Assembly: GCF_937863595.1 (NCBI RefSeq)
Contig: NZ_CALMGQ010000180.1
Coordinates: 1 to 38,528, forward strand
DNA length: 38,528 bases
Origin: an uncultured Cytophaga sp.
GTDB lineage: Bacteria; Bacteroidota; Bacteroidia; Cytophagales; Cytophagaceae
Reading direction: 5' to 3'
Part shown: positions 8,694-16,457 of the stretch, in pieces
How positions within the stretch are numbered: the first letter of the stretch is position 1
Layout: every line of letters starts with the position of its first letter
Position numbers and translations under genes: made by a program
Notes under the pieces: generated by a model
Databases searched by the model: none
Seen by the model: only the letters and a program-made list of their open reading frames with translations
Told to the model about the DNA's origin: nothing

Positions 8694-8782
8694 TACTAAT
8701 TCCATGTTAAGTAACATATTTTACTCTGAATAGGTGTAAAAAATACACATAACAAAATACGCAATTGAACAACCACAAAAAT

Positions 8783-9805
8783 ATGAAACGTTTTTTAACA
8801 TATCTCCTACTTATAAGTTCAATTCAATTATTCGGTCAAGTTGATACGATATTTTACACCACAGAATTAAATATTGATGTTACGTCTATCGATTTTAAAA
8901 ATTCTAAGAAAGAATTATTAGATTTTATGAAACGTAATGACTTATCCATACAAAATCAAAATGAAAGTACCACTTCAATTTATCTTAAGATTAATTTAAG
9001 TAAAGATCTATATGAGCAATTAGATGAGAAAGCTTCCTCCTTAGGATTCGTTCTATCTAGGAAAGTAACCACGGTTAATAATAGTTTAAAAGTAAGCGAT
9101 ATCAATCTTGAGATAAGTTATCTAAAATCTAAAAAAGATTCCTATGCTGAATTGATGAAGCAATTGGATGTTAAATCGGATATGTATATTTCACTTTGGA
9201 ATGAAAATAAAGTAACGGAAGAAAAAATATTTAGAAAAGAAAAAGAGTTGTTGCCTTTCATACAAAAAACTCAAAATTACAGCGTAACAATTACCCTATC
9301 GGAAGAGCAAACAAGTCCTGATAATTCAAAAATATCTTTTGTTAATATGCCTGGGTTTGAATATTCCTTTTTAACAATTGATTCGCCTAAACCAGGTATA
9401 TCTTCGAATAGTTACCAAGGATACTTTCTAAAATATTTATTTACCAAAGGCAAAAGCTTTGCAACAATAGGTGTCTATAAAAGCACGCAGAGCCAAAGTA
9501 CAAATGATAGTACATTCTCTGAATTATTTGTATTAGGTTTTGGACAAGACTTTTATTCTAGACATCTTGGAAGAGGAAGTAGAAAGTTTTTCAATCTATA
9601 TTCAGGATACAATGCGGGATACATGTTAGCGACGGGAGTTAAAACAAAAGCAGATATATTTTACGTTTCGCCAACCATTGGTTTAGAAATATTTAAAAAT
9701 AAGTTCATCTTAATTGATACAAAATTCACCTATTTAATACCCTTCACAGATAATAAAAATTTAAGAGGATATACCTTAAATACATCGGTAAACTTTGTAT
9801 TTTAA
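8783..9805 (+). CDS. DUF4349-like envelope protein with C-terminal beta-barrel-like region
   Basis: The ATG at 8783 gives a clean signal peptide (MKRFLTYLLLISSIQLFGQ), so it is preferred to the in-frame TTG at 8765. Residues ~20-180 follow the DUF4349 pattern: a ferredoxin-like part, then 'VSDINLEISYLKSKKDSYAE', a coiled-coil helix and a closing beta strand (YSVTITL). The C-terminal ~150 residues have alternating hydrophobic strands ending in Phe (SVNFVF), as in small outer-membrane barrels. Ordinary DUF4349 proteins end in a transmembrane helix, so this would be a variant anchored differently. It is a single gene and its function is unknown. The domain call is moderately sure, the barrel call less so. 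Confidence 0.65.
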   Translation: MKRFLTYLLLISSIQLFGQVDTIFYTTELNIDVTSIDFKNSKKELLDFMKRNDLSIQNQNESTTSIYLKINLSKDLYEQLDEKASSLGFVLSRKVTTVNNSLKVSDINLEISYLKSKKDSYAELMKQLDVKSDMYISLWNENKVTEEKIFRKEKELLPFIQKTQNYSVTITLSEEQTSPDNSKISFVNMPGFEYSFLTIDSPKPGISSNSYQGYFLKYLFTKGKSFATIGVYKSTQSQSTNDSTFSELFVLGFGQDFYSRHLGRGSRKFFNLYSGYNAGYMLATGVKTKADIFYVSPTIGLEIFKNKFILIDTKFTYLIPFTDNKNLRGYTLNTSVNFVF

Positions 9806-9895
9806 TATCATTAAATTATACAGAATGCGATAAAAATCACTTCTGTATAGAATCGAGTTGATTTAACTCTTAGCAAACGTGGCCATTTATAAATT

Positions 9896-9903
9896 TATAT
9901 TTG
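9896..9903 (+). promoter_or_regulatory. -7 promoter element (TATATTTG) that decides the start of the Cdd1-like gene
   Basis: TATATTTG fits TAnnTTTG exactly. Transcription would begin near 9908-9910, after the in-frame TTG at 9901 and before the ATG at 9922, so the ATG is the likely start. Confidence 0.6.
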
Positions 9904-9921
9904 CAGGGATATTTAATAATA

Positions 9922-10206
9922 ATGTATAATAAAGAACAATCAATTACGGATTTAAAACAAATTCCTGGTGTTGGGATTTCATTGGCGACCGACCTTTGGA
10001 ATATTGGAATCACTTCAATCGCAGATTTGAAAGGGAAAGATGCTTATACCCTTTTTGATTTATCCAATGCATTTGCGGGTACAATTCAAGACAGATGTGT
10101 TTTGTATGTCTTTAAATGTGCAATCTATTATGCAGACACGCCAAAAGATGAACACGAAAAGGAAAAACTTAAGTGGTGGAATTGGAAAGATAAAAACAAA
10201 AAATAA
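9922..10206 (+). CDS. Cdd1-type helix-hairpin-helix protein (pathogenicity locus family)
   Basis: A 94-residue protein. LKQIPGVGISLATDLWNIGI near the N terminus is a helix-hairpin-helix motif that binds DNA backbone non-specifically. It is followed by SIADLKGKDAYTLFDL and the highly characteristic DRCVLYVFKCAIYYA block of the Cdd1/'mitomycin resistance' family. The tail is charged (EHEKEKLKWWNWKDKNKK). The family is small, widespread and poorly characterised; a role in DNA handling is inferred from the fold. The ATG is chosen over an upstream TTG because the promoter element overlaps the latter. It stands alone, with about 150 bases to the next gene. Confidence 0.85.
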   Translation: MYNKEQSITDLKQIPGVGISLATDLWNIGITSIADLKGKDAYTLFDLSNAFAGTIQDRCVLYVFKCAIYYADTPKDEHEKEKLKWWNWKDKNKK

Positions 10207-10357
10207 AAATTAGTCCTTTTTTGAATTACAAAAATCGAAGCAGTATAAATATATAGTTCATTAATATTATACTGATTTAAACGTAGCGCACATACAAAAA
10301 TAAATAGTACGATTGTTGCGATGATTGATTTAATTAAGGAAATCCAAAATAAATAAT

Positions 10358-11818
10358 TTGAATCCATTGAAAAAGAATATATCGAGTTGGACAATTTGCG
10401 AAGAGTGTCAAGGACGTGGAAAAAAAAGCCAGAGACTCCGCAAGAAAGTGCGCCTAAGCTACAAGATAGAACTCGATGAATTCGAAAAAACAAAAACCGA
10501 GGGGGTACTTCCAACCCGCCCTAATGGACATCTTATTACCTGTGAAAATTGTTCGGGATCTGGTCTAATTCCTTCTACCACTCCACCAAAGCCAGATACA
10601 GAAAACTACCCACACGTTGCAATTATTGGAGGAGGCATTGGTGGCGTTGCATTGGCTGTAGCATGTTTACACCGCGGCATTCCATTTACGCTGTATGAAC
10701 GCGATGGAAGCTTCAATGAGCGCTCGCAGGGCTACGGACTCACCTTGCAACAAGCAAGTAAAGCAATCGAAGGTTTGGGTATTTTCTCTTTAGCAGAAGG
10801 GATCATATCAACAAGACATGTGGTGTACACCACAGAAGGCAAAATGATTGGGGATTGGGGATTCAGAAAACGATTGCCAGAAGATGTCAAAAGATCTCCG
10901 AAGCGCACCAATGTGCACATCGCACGACAATCATTGCGCTTAGCGTTGTTAGAACAACTCGGAGGAGTTGATACAGTACAATGGGGACACCAACTCATCA
11001 ATTATACGGAATCGGTTGATGAAGGAATTGAACTACACTTTCAAGTAAATGGCACAATGAAAAGTGCCAAGGCAGATCTTGTAGTTGGAGCCGATGGTAT
11101 CCGTAGTGTAGTGCGTAGCTTATTGATTCATGAAAATGTTACACCCTTGCGTTACCTTGAATGCATCGTAATATTGGGTATTTGTCCCTTGTCAGCTCTT
11201 GAAGGTATAGACAGTCCTTTACTAGATTCCGCTACTGTATTTCAAACTGCTAATGGCAACGAGCGCATTTACATGATGCCCTATGCATCAGACTCGATTA
11301 TGTGGCAACTAAGTTTCCCAATGTCAGAAGAGGATGCAAAAGCATTAAGCAGTAAAGGAACGCATGCATTAAAAGAAGAAGCTTGTCGCAGAACGCAGTG
11401 GCACGCTCCTATTCCACAGATTGTTGCTGCAACCTTAGAAGCACAGGTTACAGGGTATCCCGTGTACGACAGAGAATTATTAGACGCCGATTTATTCGTG
11501 CATGCAGGTGCCGTAACCTTGATTGGCGATGCAGCACATCCCATGAGCCCATTCAAAGGACAAGGTGCAAATCAAGCACTCCTAGATGCCTTGGCGCTGG
11601 CTCGTGAAATAGCTAAAGCAGCAGAACCTTACTCTCAATGGAAAACAGTAGGACTGAGACAAAGTGTATTAACGCCTTTTGAATCCGAAATGTTAAAACG
11701 TAGCGCTTCTAAAGTAAAAGATTCAGCCGATGCGGCGCAGTTCCTACATTCAGACACGGTATTACTTGAGCGTGATGGACCAAGAAGGCTGCAACAGCCA
11801 CAAAAAAAAGAGGATTAA
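10358..11818 (+). CDS. FAD-dependent monooxygenase with N-terminal DnaJ-type zinc finger
   Basis: Residues 14-21 (CEECQGRG) and 62-69 (CENCSGSG) are two exact CxxCxGxG motifs, as in the DnaJ central domain, enough for one four-Cys zinc site. A flavin monooxygenase follows: GGGIGG at 91-96 (Rossmann FAD binding), GADGIRS from 244 (NADPH/FAD contact) and GDAAHP at 390-395 (ribityl/phosphate site). The family hydroxylates aromatic or polyketide-like substrates using NAD(P)H and O2 (PHBH/TetX class); the substrate here is unknown. The only start available is TTG at 10358; upstream the frame stops at 10331, and no ATG occurs until residue ~165. GC content is visibly higher than in the flanking genes, suggesting acquisition by transfer. 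It is a single gene. Confidence 0.85.
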   Translation: MNPLKKNISSWTICEECQGRGKKSQRLRKKVRLSYKIELDEFEKTKTEGVLPTRPNGHLITCENCSGSGLIPSTTPPKPDTENYPHVAIIGGGIGGVALAVACLHRGIPFTLYERDGSFNERSQGYGLTLQQASKAIEGLGIFSLAEGIISTRHVVYTTEGKMIGDWGFRKRLPEDVKRSPKRTNVHIARQSLRLALLEQLGGVDTVQWGHQLINYTESVDEGIELHFQVNGTMKSAKADLVVGADGIRSVVRSLLIHENVTPLRYLECIVILGICPLSALEGIDSPLLDSATVFQTANGNERIYMMPYASDSIMWQLSFPMSEEDAKALSSKGTHALKEEACRRTQWHAPIPQIVAATLEAQVTGYPVYDRELLDADLFVHAGAVTLIGDAAHPMSPFKGQGANQALLDALALAREIAKAAEPYSQWKTVGLRQSVLTPFESEMLKRSASKVKDSADAAQFLHSDTVLLERDGPRRLQQPQKKED

Positions 11819-12111
11819 TACGACATTTAAAAATGATTGTAACGAAATACAAGTTAGAGACTACCAAAATCAATATCCATCAAATTTATTTTTCGGTAAT
11901 ATACCAATGTGCTTAGCACTACTTTTTGATTGCAATTCGATATGTATGAATTGCAAGATTCATTTGTGTTCGCGTCTTTTATATTGTTTCATTTTTTTCT
12001 ATGATCATGCACATTGCTTTTTGTATGTTTCTTAGACGTATTCTAAACGATTCAATAATAACAACTCATTCACTTGAAACAAGCGTCACGAAATTAACAA
12101 AAGTACGCCTT

Positions 12112-12127
12112 TATGACTTATATCATA
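12112..12127. promoter_or_regulatory. Candidate Crp/Fnr-family binding site
   Basis: TATGACTTATATCATA has the TGA-N6-TCA spacing of Crp/Fnr-type dimers with matching TATGA/TCATA arms. A second 16-mer of the same form lies at 13392-13407, downstream of the stress-protein gene. Confidence 0.35.
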
Positions 12128-12218
12128 CGATTCAACGGAATGAAACATTGGCTTTAATTTCAGAATGTAGATATGTTCAACTATCTTAGTTGAATCCCAT
12201 TGAATGGAGCTATTAGAA

Positions 12219-12257
12219 GATTATGAAACACCATTCCATACATGTGATTTCATAATC
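12219..12257. promoter_or_regulatory. Hairpin just upstream of the stress protein gene
   Basis: GATTATGAAACAC (12219-12231) pairs with GTG-A-TTTCATAATC (12244-12257) with one bulged A. It sits 40 bases before the ATG at 12298. It may be a terminator for the monooxygenase transcript or part of the 5' leader of the stress-protein mRNA. Confidence 0.4.
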
Positions 12258-12297
12258 AGAAAAATAGATACAAATTACACCCTAAATTAAAATTCAC

Positions 12298-13128
12298 ATG
12301 AGACTACTTGTAACCACAGACTTTTCTGAAAATTCTAAAGGAGCTGTTCGATTTGCGCAAACGTTAGCAAAACAATCTAAAAGCGTAGAGGTAACATTCT
12401 ATCATGCTATTCGAATTATGAAACCCACACAATGGAGTGATGTGTTTTTTAAAGAGTACAAAGATGCAGAGATAGCACGCCTTACTGAAGATCTCAAAAA
12501 ATTTATCTATTCTACTCTTGGAAGAGGTAAGGGAAAATTCGCAAAAATGAAATTTATTATTGACCATAGCTCTTCTACTGAAAAGGACATCATAACCTTT
12601 GCTGAAAAGCACAAAATAAACTTTATCTGTATTGCAACCAAAGGTGCTGGTATGCTTAGGAAAGTAATGGGTACGCATACATCCTATATTGTTAAGAACT
12701 CTACCATTCCGTTACTGGTTATACCAAGCCATTATATACAGAAGCCTCTAGAAAAAGCTACTTATTTATCGGATTTTGAAAATCTAAAAAAAGAAGTAGT
12801 AAAAATATCAAAATTTTCAAACGAGATTTCAATGCAATTAGAAGTATTGCATTATGCATCAGCAATAATTGACACAAAAAAGTTTGAAAAAAATAAAGAA
12901 TTATTCAAAACAGAACTATTTGCAAACATTGAATTAAAGATTCAAAAAAACAACTATGAACGTTCTCTCATAGAAAAAGTCACGAATCATGTTCAAAAAA
13001 CAAAACCTGAATTATTAATCTTATTTACAAAAAGAGAAAAAGGTTTCTTTGAACGTTTATTCTTACCAAGCAAATCGGTAGAATTGACGTATACCACAAA
13101 AGTACCCATCTTGATTTATTCAAAATAA
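12298..13128 (+). CDS. Tandem universal stress protein (UspA family)
   Basis: A 276-residue cytoplasmic protein with two UspA-like domains. The first (1-~143) begins MRLLVTTDFSENS and contains ATKGAGMLRKVMGTHTSYIV followed by PLLVIP, the usual nucleotide-binding loop and last strand, although the G-x2-G-x9-G(S/T) spacing is imperfect. The second (~150-276) is more diverged, ends with VPILIYSK, and has lost the glycine loop. Double-domain forms are common in Bacteroidota and are usually induced by stress or oxygen limitation. It is monocistronic, with a hairpin before it and a strong terminator after it. A Crp/Fnr-like site lies upstream. Confidence 0.85.
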   Translation: MRLLVTTDFSENSKGAVRFAQTLAKQSKSVEVTFYHAIRIMKPTQWSDVFFKEYKDAEIARLTEDLKKFIYSTLGRGKGKFAKMKFIIDHSSSTEKDIITFAEKHKINFICIATKGAGMLRKVMGTHTSYIVKNSTIPLLVIPSHYIQKPLEKATYLSDFENLKKEVVKISKFSNEISMQLEVLHYASAIIDTKKFEKNKELFKTELFANIELKIQKNNYERSLIEKVTNHVQKTKPELLILFTKREKGFFERLFLPSKSVELTYTTKVPILIYSK

Positions 13129-13185
13129 TGATTACTTCTTACAATTTATTTTATTAAATTATTTAAAATAATGTAGCCGATTGAA

Positions 13186-13245
13186 AGGATTTCCCTTAAA
13201 AGATTTTGGATGGTGTCAAACTCTTTTAAGGGAAACCCTTTTTTT
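13186..13245 (+). terminator. Rho-independent terminator of the universal stress gene
   Basis: TTTCCCTTAAAAGA (13190-13203) and TCTTTTAAGGGAAA (13222-13235) are perfect complements, extended by AGG/CCT pairs after one mismatch, and seven T residues follow at 13239-13245. Confidence 0.85.
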
Positions 13246-13385
13246 AATTTCTAACAGAGTATTACTTTATTTTTCAAAAAAGAATACCAAATAATTAAAA
13301 CAGAACAATATTTTTGTGTATTTATAAGTACAATTCACCTACGTATATTTCACATTCCTATAAGTAAATAGTTTAAATAAGGACA

Positions 13386-13413
13386 ATAGTATATGATATA
13401 AATCATATACTAT
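13386..13413. promoter_or_regulatory. 28-base palindrome, candidate Crp/Fnr operator
   Basis: ATAGTATATGAT and ATCATATACTAT are perfect inverted arms around ATAA. The core, TGAT-N4-ATCA, matches the Fnr-box layout (TTGAT-N4-ATCAA) except for the outer base. It is 100 bases upstream of the DUF1566 lipoprotein gene and so may control it. Confidence 0.5.
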
Positions 13414-13513
13414 GATTATTCTGTAACAAAGCATATAAATACAATTCAATTTATGTATTCTTATAATTGTTAAAATAACTAAAGTATAATTCCCCTAACT
13501 TTTAAAATGAATT

Positions 13514-14374
13514 ATGAAAAAATTATTTATTCTATTTTCTATTGCGGCTACAATATTGTCGGCATGTAAAAAACAAGATGAAGAACCTAAAGTTCCAGTA
13601 CATACCGCAACTACTGGAGAAGCGAACTCTATAACTTCAACATCAGCAGTTGTGGGAGCATTTATAAAAGCATCTGATGGATCCGCTTTCATTGCATCGG
13701 GTATATGTTGGAGCACGAGTCACAATCCAACATCAAGCCTTCTAACCAAAATAACCTGGGGAGGCGGAAATATGGATAATTTCGGGACCATTACGGGCCT
13801 TTCACTACAAACTACTTATTATGTGAGATCCTTTGTAACCAATGCTACAGGAACGTTTTACGGAAACGAAATACAATTCACAACGATTCTAGAAATAGGT
13901 TCACTCACAAATGGCGGTATTGTAGCTTACATTTTACAACAAGGTGATCTTGGATATGATGCTCATGTACAACATGGTTTAGTTGCTGCGCCAAGCGATC
14001 AAAGTTCTTCAATAGTATGGTCTCCTACTGCTACTTTAATAGCAACAACTTCGTCCTCTTTGGGTTCTGGACAAATCAATACTACTGCTATTATAACAAA
14101 TCAAGGTGATGGAGATTATGCAGCTAAATTGTGTGACGATCTTACTCTGAATGGATATAGCGACTGGTATTTACCAAGTGCAGATGAATTAGATAAACTA
14201 TTTATCTTGTATCAAAATCTTCAAACAACGATTGGATTTGATTACACTTTGAATTATTGGAGTTCAAGTCAATACGATACAAATGGTGCATGGTCTCAAA
14301 AATTCAATTCTGGAACTAAAGGTTCAAATACGAAATTAAATACGTATGCTGTTCGTGCGGTTCGATCCTTTTAA
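13514..14374 (+). CDS. Lipoprotein with fibronectin-like and DUF1566 (Lcl-type) domains
   Basis: A type II signal peptide (MKKLFILFSIAATILSAC, lipid Cys18) is followed by a Lys/Glu linker. Residues ~30-128 form a Thr/Ser-rich beta domain with the 'TSTSAVVGAFI...GICWSTSHNP...TYYVRSFVTNATGTFYGNEIQF' pattern common in Bacteroidota surface lipoproteins. Residues ~135-286 match DUF1566: GGIVAYIL, then DLTLNGYSDWYLPSADELDKL, YWSSSQYD and the end AVRAVRSF. DUF1566 domains occur in surface adhesins such as Legionella Lcl. It is probably exposed on the cell surface; the ligand is unknown. It lies between a palindromic operator and a strong terminator, as a single gene. Confidence 0.82.
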   Translation: MKKLFILFSIAATILSACKKQDEEPKVPVHTATTGEANSITSTSAVVGAFIKASDGSAFIASGICWSTSHNPTSSLLTKITWGGGNMDNFGTITGLSLQTTYYVRSFVTNATGTFYGNEIQFTTILEIGSLTNGGIVAYILQQGDLGYDAHVQHGLVAAPSDQSSSIVWSPTATLIATTSSSLGSGQINTTAIITNQGDGDYAAKLCDDLTLNGYSDWYLPSADELDKLFILYQNLQTTIGFDYTLNYWSSSQYDTNGAWSQKFNSGTKGSNTKLNTYAVRAVRSF

Positions 14375-14403
14375 TTCATAATACTCATTCCATTAATCAT
14401 TTT

Positions 14404-14465
14404 ATATACGCATACGAATAGCGGGAGGCACCATAATTTTATTTTGGTTATTCGTATGCGTATAT
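14404..14465 (+). terminator. 17-bp-stem terminator of the DUF1566 lipoprotein gene
   Basis: ATATACGCATACGAATA (14404-14420) and TATTCGTATGCGTATAT (14449-14465) are perfect complements. The 28-base loop has a small internal ACCA/TGGT pair. It starts 30 bases after the stop codon. Confidence 0.7.
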
Positions 14466-14822
14466 ATTTACATAAGAATTTACTTGTCGTTAAAATTATA
14501 AAACCCGAATTCTCTTAATTGCTTACTTACTTTTCAGAATCAGTTGTAAACAATATAAAAAATATTTTCCACCTTTATTGAACCCTACATTCATATTAAT
14601 AAAAAAATAATCTCTTCAAAACACAACTCCCTTTTTGAATATAATCAGGTATTTAGAAAACAATGTCTCACTCTTAAATGATTCCATTCATATATAATAT
14701 TTACCTAGCATATTAGACACGTTTAATTTTAATTCTTTTCTTTGAAAAGAATTATTTTTTTATCGTAAAAAGACGTTTAAATACATGCACTTTATACAAT
14801 ACCCAGTCAACTATTTGTTATA

Positions 14823-14866
14823 AACATATAAATCCTCAATACAAGAGCATTGAGGATTTATATGTT
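14823..14866 (-). terminator. 18-bp-stem terminator of the cupredoxin operon
   Basis: AACATATAAATCCTCAAT (14823-14840) and ATTGAGGATTTATATGTT (14849-14866) are perfect complements with an 8-base loop, 14 bases beyond the minus-strand stop. Confidence 0.7.
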
Positions 14867-14880
14867 ATTATTATCATGTA

Positions 14881-15225
14881 TTATTCTACTACTGTCACTT
14901 TGCCTTTCATAACTACGTGAATGCTGCAGTAGTAAGAATCACTTTGGGTGATTGCTTTCTTCCATGAAGCCTCGTTCGCTATGGGTGACGAAGTCCAAGC
15001 TTTATCATCTTGGGTAACATCATGCGCTACGATATCTTTATTTATCCAAACCACTGTATCTCCTTTGTGCACAATAAGATCTGCAGGTTGAAAACGCATG
15101 TCCTTAATTTCAACGACATGCGTTTCTGGGTTATGGCTTTGCTGGCTGTTACTGTTACAACCAGTCAATAAAAAAACAGACAGAATAAAGAAGATGCCGT
15201 TTTTTATAGAGTTCGTTAAATTCAT
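14881..15225 (-). CDS. Cupredoxin (plastocyanin/amicyanin-like) lipoprotein
   Basis: A small blue-copper electron carrier. A signal peptide ends in LLTGC with the lipid Cys at 23, so the protein is membrane-anchored in the periplasm. All four type 1 copper ligands can be placed: His68 (VAHDVT), Cys100, His103 and Met106 (YYCSIHVVMKG), with the C-x2-H-x2-M spacing of amicyanin-type proteins. VWINKD and PADLIVHKGDTV are typical cupredoxin strands. It lies 2 bases after the DUF4142 gene and shares its promoter. The redox partner is not in the window. Confidence 0.88.
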   Translation of the reverse strand: MNLTNSIKNGIFFILSVFLLTGCNSNSQQSHNPETHVVEIKDMRFQPADLIVHKGDTVVWINKDIVAHDVTQDDKAWTSSPIANEASWKKAITQSDSYYCSIHVVMKGKVTVVE

Positions 15226-15227
15226 TC

Positions 15228-15767
15228 TTATTTCAATTTACTTTGAACCATTTCAGCATGATGAAGATGTGTCTCCAAAATAGTAAGTGCCTTTCCCAAT
15301 AACGCTTTCAATTCTGCATTTTGCGCCTGAGGTATCAATACCGTTTTCACTGCAGCAATTACTGCCTTATGATACGCTACTTCATTATCAACATACGCCT
15401 TATCAAATGCTTTACCTGTTTTTGAATCAAGCATTTTGATTGTTTCTTTTGCGTTAGCAACATATTGTTGACTTACAGCATTATCTTTAGGTGTTACATT
15501 CAATTTTGTAACCAATGCAACTGCTAAATTAATAATAGCTTGGTGATCTGAAACCATCGTCTTAGCTAAGTCCAATACGTTGGAATCTTTCGATTTCTTT
15601 AATGCAATATTTGCGAAATCAATATCATTCTGATTTGCAACAACAGCTACCGATGCAATCTCTGGATCAGAAAGCTGAGGTGCTTCTTGTGCAAATGCTG
15701 GAGACAAGAACGTAAGCAAGAATATGAATAGTCCTGTTACTAAAGATGTTTTTTTAAAATTTTTCAT
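15228..15767 (-). CDS. DUF4142 periplasmic protein
   Basis: A 179-residue protein with a signal peptide ending in AFAQE. The mature part is an all-helical ferritin-like bundle of the DUF4142 type, with the pattern ASVAVVANQNDIDFANIALKK, VLDLAKTMVSDHQ (conserved MVxDH) and ETHLHHAEMVQSKL at the C terminus. The His/Asp/Glu at helix ends could bind metal. It is the first gene of a two-gene operon with a cupredoxin, suggesting a periplasmic redox or metal-stress role. An ECF-like promoter is visible upstream. The function of the family is not established. Confidence 0.88.
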   Translation of the reverse strand: MKNFKKTSLVTGLFIFLLTFLSPAFAQEAPQLSDPEIASVAVVANQNDIDFANIALKKSKDSNVLDLAKTMVSDHQAIINLAVALVTKLNVTPKDNAVSQQYVANAKETIKMLDSKTGKAFDKAYVDNEVAYHKAVIAAVKTVLIPQAQNAELKALLGKALTILETHLHHAEMVQSKLK

Positions 15768-15806
15768 GATTTCTTATATTTAATGTTTATACCTTTTTTA
15801 TATCTA

Positions 15807-15835
15807 TTAGATGCAGCAGTACAAAAAAGGTTACA
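15807..15835 (-). promoter_or_regulatory. ECF-sigma-like promoter of the DUF4142-cupredoxin operon
   Basis: Read on the minus strand, TGTAACC (15835-15829), a 15-base spacer and CATCTAA (15813-15807) resemble the TGTAAC / CGTCTA promoters used by many ECF sigma factors, with one mismatch. It lies about 40 bases before the start at 15767. Confidence 0.45.
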
Positions 15836-15979
15836 AGATTTTAAAATAAATTTTCAACGAGTATCCTAAATGACATACTTCATTTTTATTCGCACTACAA
15901 ATCACTCATTATTTGAGTGTTAACAAAATGCAATTTATTTGAGCAACCAGGCAGAGTAAGTAAATCGTATTGATTGCTG

Positions 15980-16117
15980 ATGCAACTATTTAATGTATCA
16001 TTAAAAGGACAGGGTTCAAATTATTCGCTATTAGATTACGAAGCATTAGCACGGGAAATTCCAATACAGTTCTAATTGAGTGAGAAGGATCAAGAAAGCT
16101 TAGAAAAAAGATTCTGA
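15980..16117 (+). pseudogene. Possible short gene relic (very uncertain)
   Basis: Starting from the ATG at 15980, the frame reads like protein (LKGQGSNYSLLDYEALAREI) up to a TAA at 16073-16075, and then continues in the same frame as LSEKDQESLEKRF to a TGA at 16115-16117. The composition is unlike the surrounding AT-rich spacer. No family is recognised. It could be a fragment of a lost gene or chance. Confidence 0.2.
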
Positions 16118-16329
16118 GCAAGGTGAATAATGCGTTCTTTTAGCACATAACTTATTTACAAAATCACTCGAGGTTTTTATTTATCAGATGTAGAAAAAAA
16201 TGGACATGGTACTAGATAAAATGCATTCTTATTTCAATTGCAGCGGAAAATAATTTGCCATTGATATAAATAGCAAAACCATTCAAAAAAAATATCCTTA
16301 AAATTATTTTACAATTCAATAAGACTTTT

Positions 16330-16442
16330 GATATACACGAACACTCGTTTATATCAAAGGCCTATATCAACGAATGTTCATTGCTAATATAGGCCTTTAA
16401 CAACTTCGATTGGTATGCAAGTACCATAACCTCGCATACCAA
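16330..16442 (-). terminator. Stacked inverted repeats behind the MORN-repeat gene
   Basis: TTGGTATGC/GCATACCAA (16410-16418 and 16434-16442) lies nearest the stop at 16458. Next comes a perfect 12-bp stem, AAAGGCCTATAT/ATATAGGCCTTT (16356-16367 and 16387-16398). Beyond it is a 26-base imperfect palindrome (16330-16355). The first two may act as consecutive terminators of the minus-strand gene. Confidence 0.55.
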
Positions 16443-16457
16443 CGGAATACGCCTTTA

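Larger units (their letters stand above)
11819..12297. other. Intergenic region upstream of universal stress protein
   Basis: It holds a TATGA-N6-TCATA palindrome at 12112-12127 and a hairpin at 12219-12257. Short open frames are present but have no recognisable coding character. Confidence 0.5.
13129..13513. other. Intergenic region with terminator and palindromic operator
   Basis: It contains the terminator at 13186-13245 and a 28-base palindrome at 13386-13413. The remainder is AT-rich, with no coding frame. Confidence 0.6.
14375..14880. other. Convergent intergenic region with two terminators
   Basis: A terminator for the plus-strand gene lies at 14404-14465 and one for the minus-strand operon at 14823-14866. 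Between them (about 14470-14820) the sequence is very AT-rich, with no coding frame seen. Confidence 0.6.
15768..16457. other. Long intergenic region (690 bases) with promoter, gene relic and hairpins
   Basis: From left to right: an ECF-like promoter for the DUF4142 operon at 15807-15835, a possible gene relic at 15980-16117, and stacked inverted repeats at 16330-16442 behind the MORN-repeat gene. Nothing else is recognised. Confidence 0.5.

Noticed and set aside
10128..10514. Minus-strand open frame of 128 codons
   Set aside because: It overlaps both the Cdd1-like gene and the monooxygenase start, is rich in Phe/Leu/Ser as antisense frames are, and matches no family.
12001..12189. Plus-strand open frame of 62 codons before the stress gene
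   Set aside because: No promoter, no family and unusual composition; it also contains the Crp/Fnr-like palindrome.
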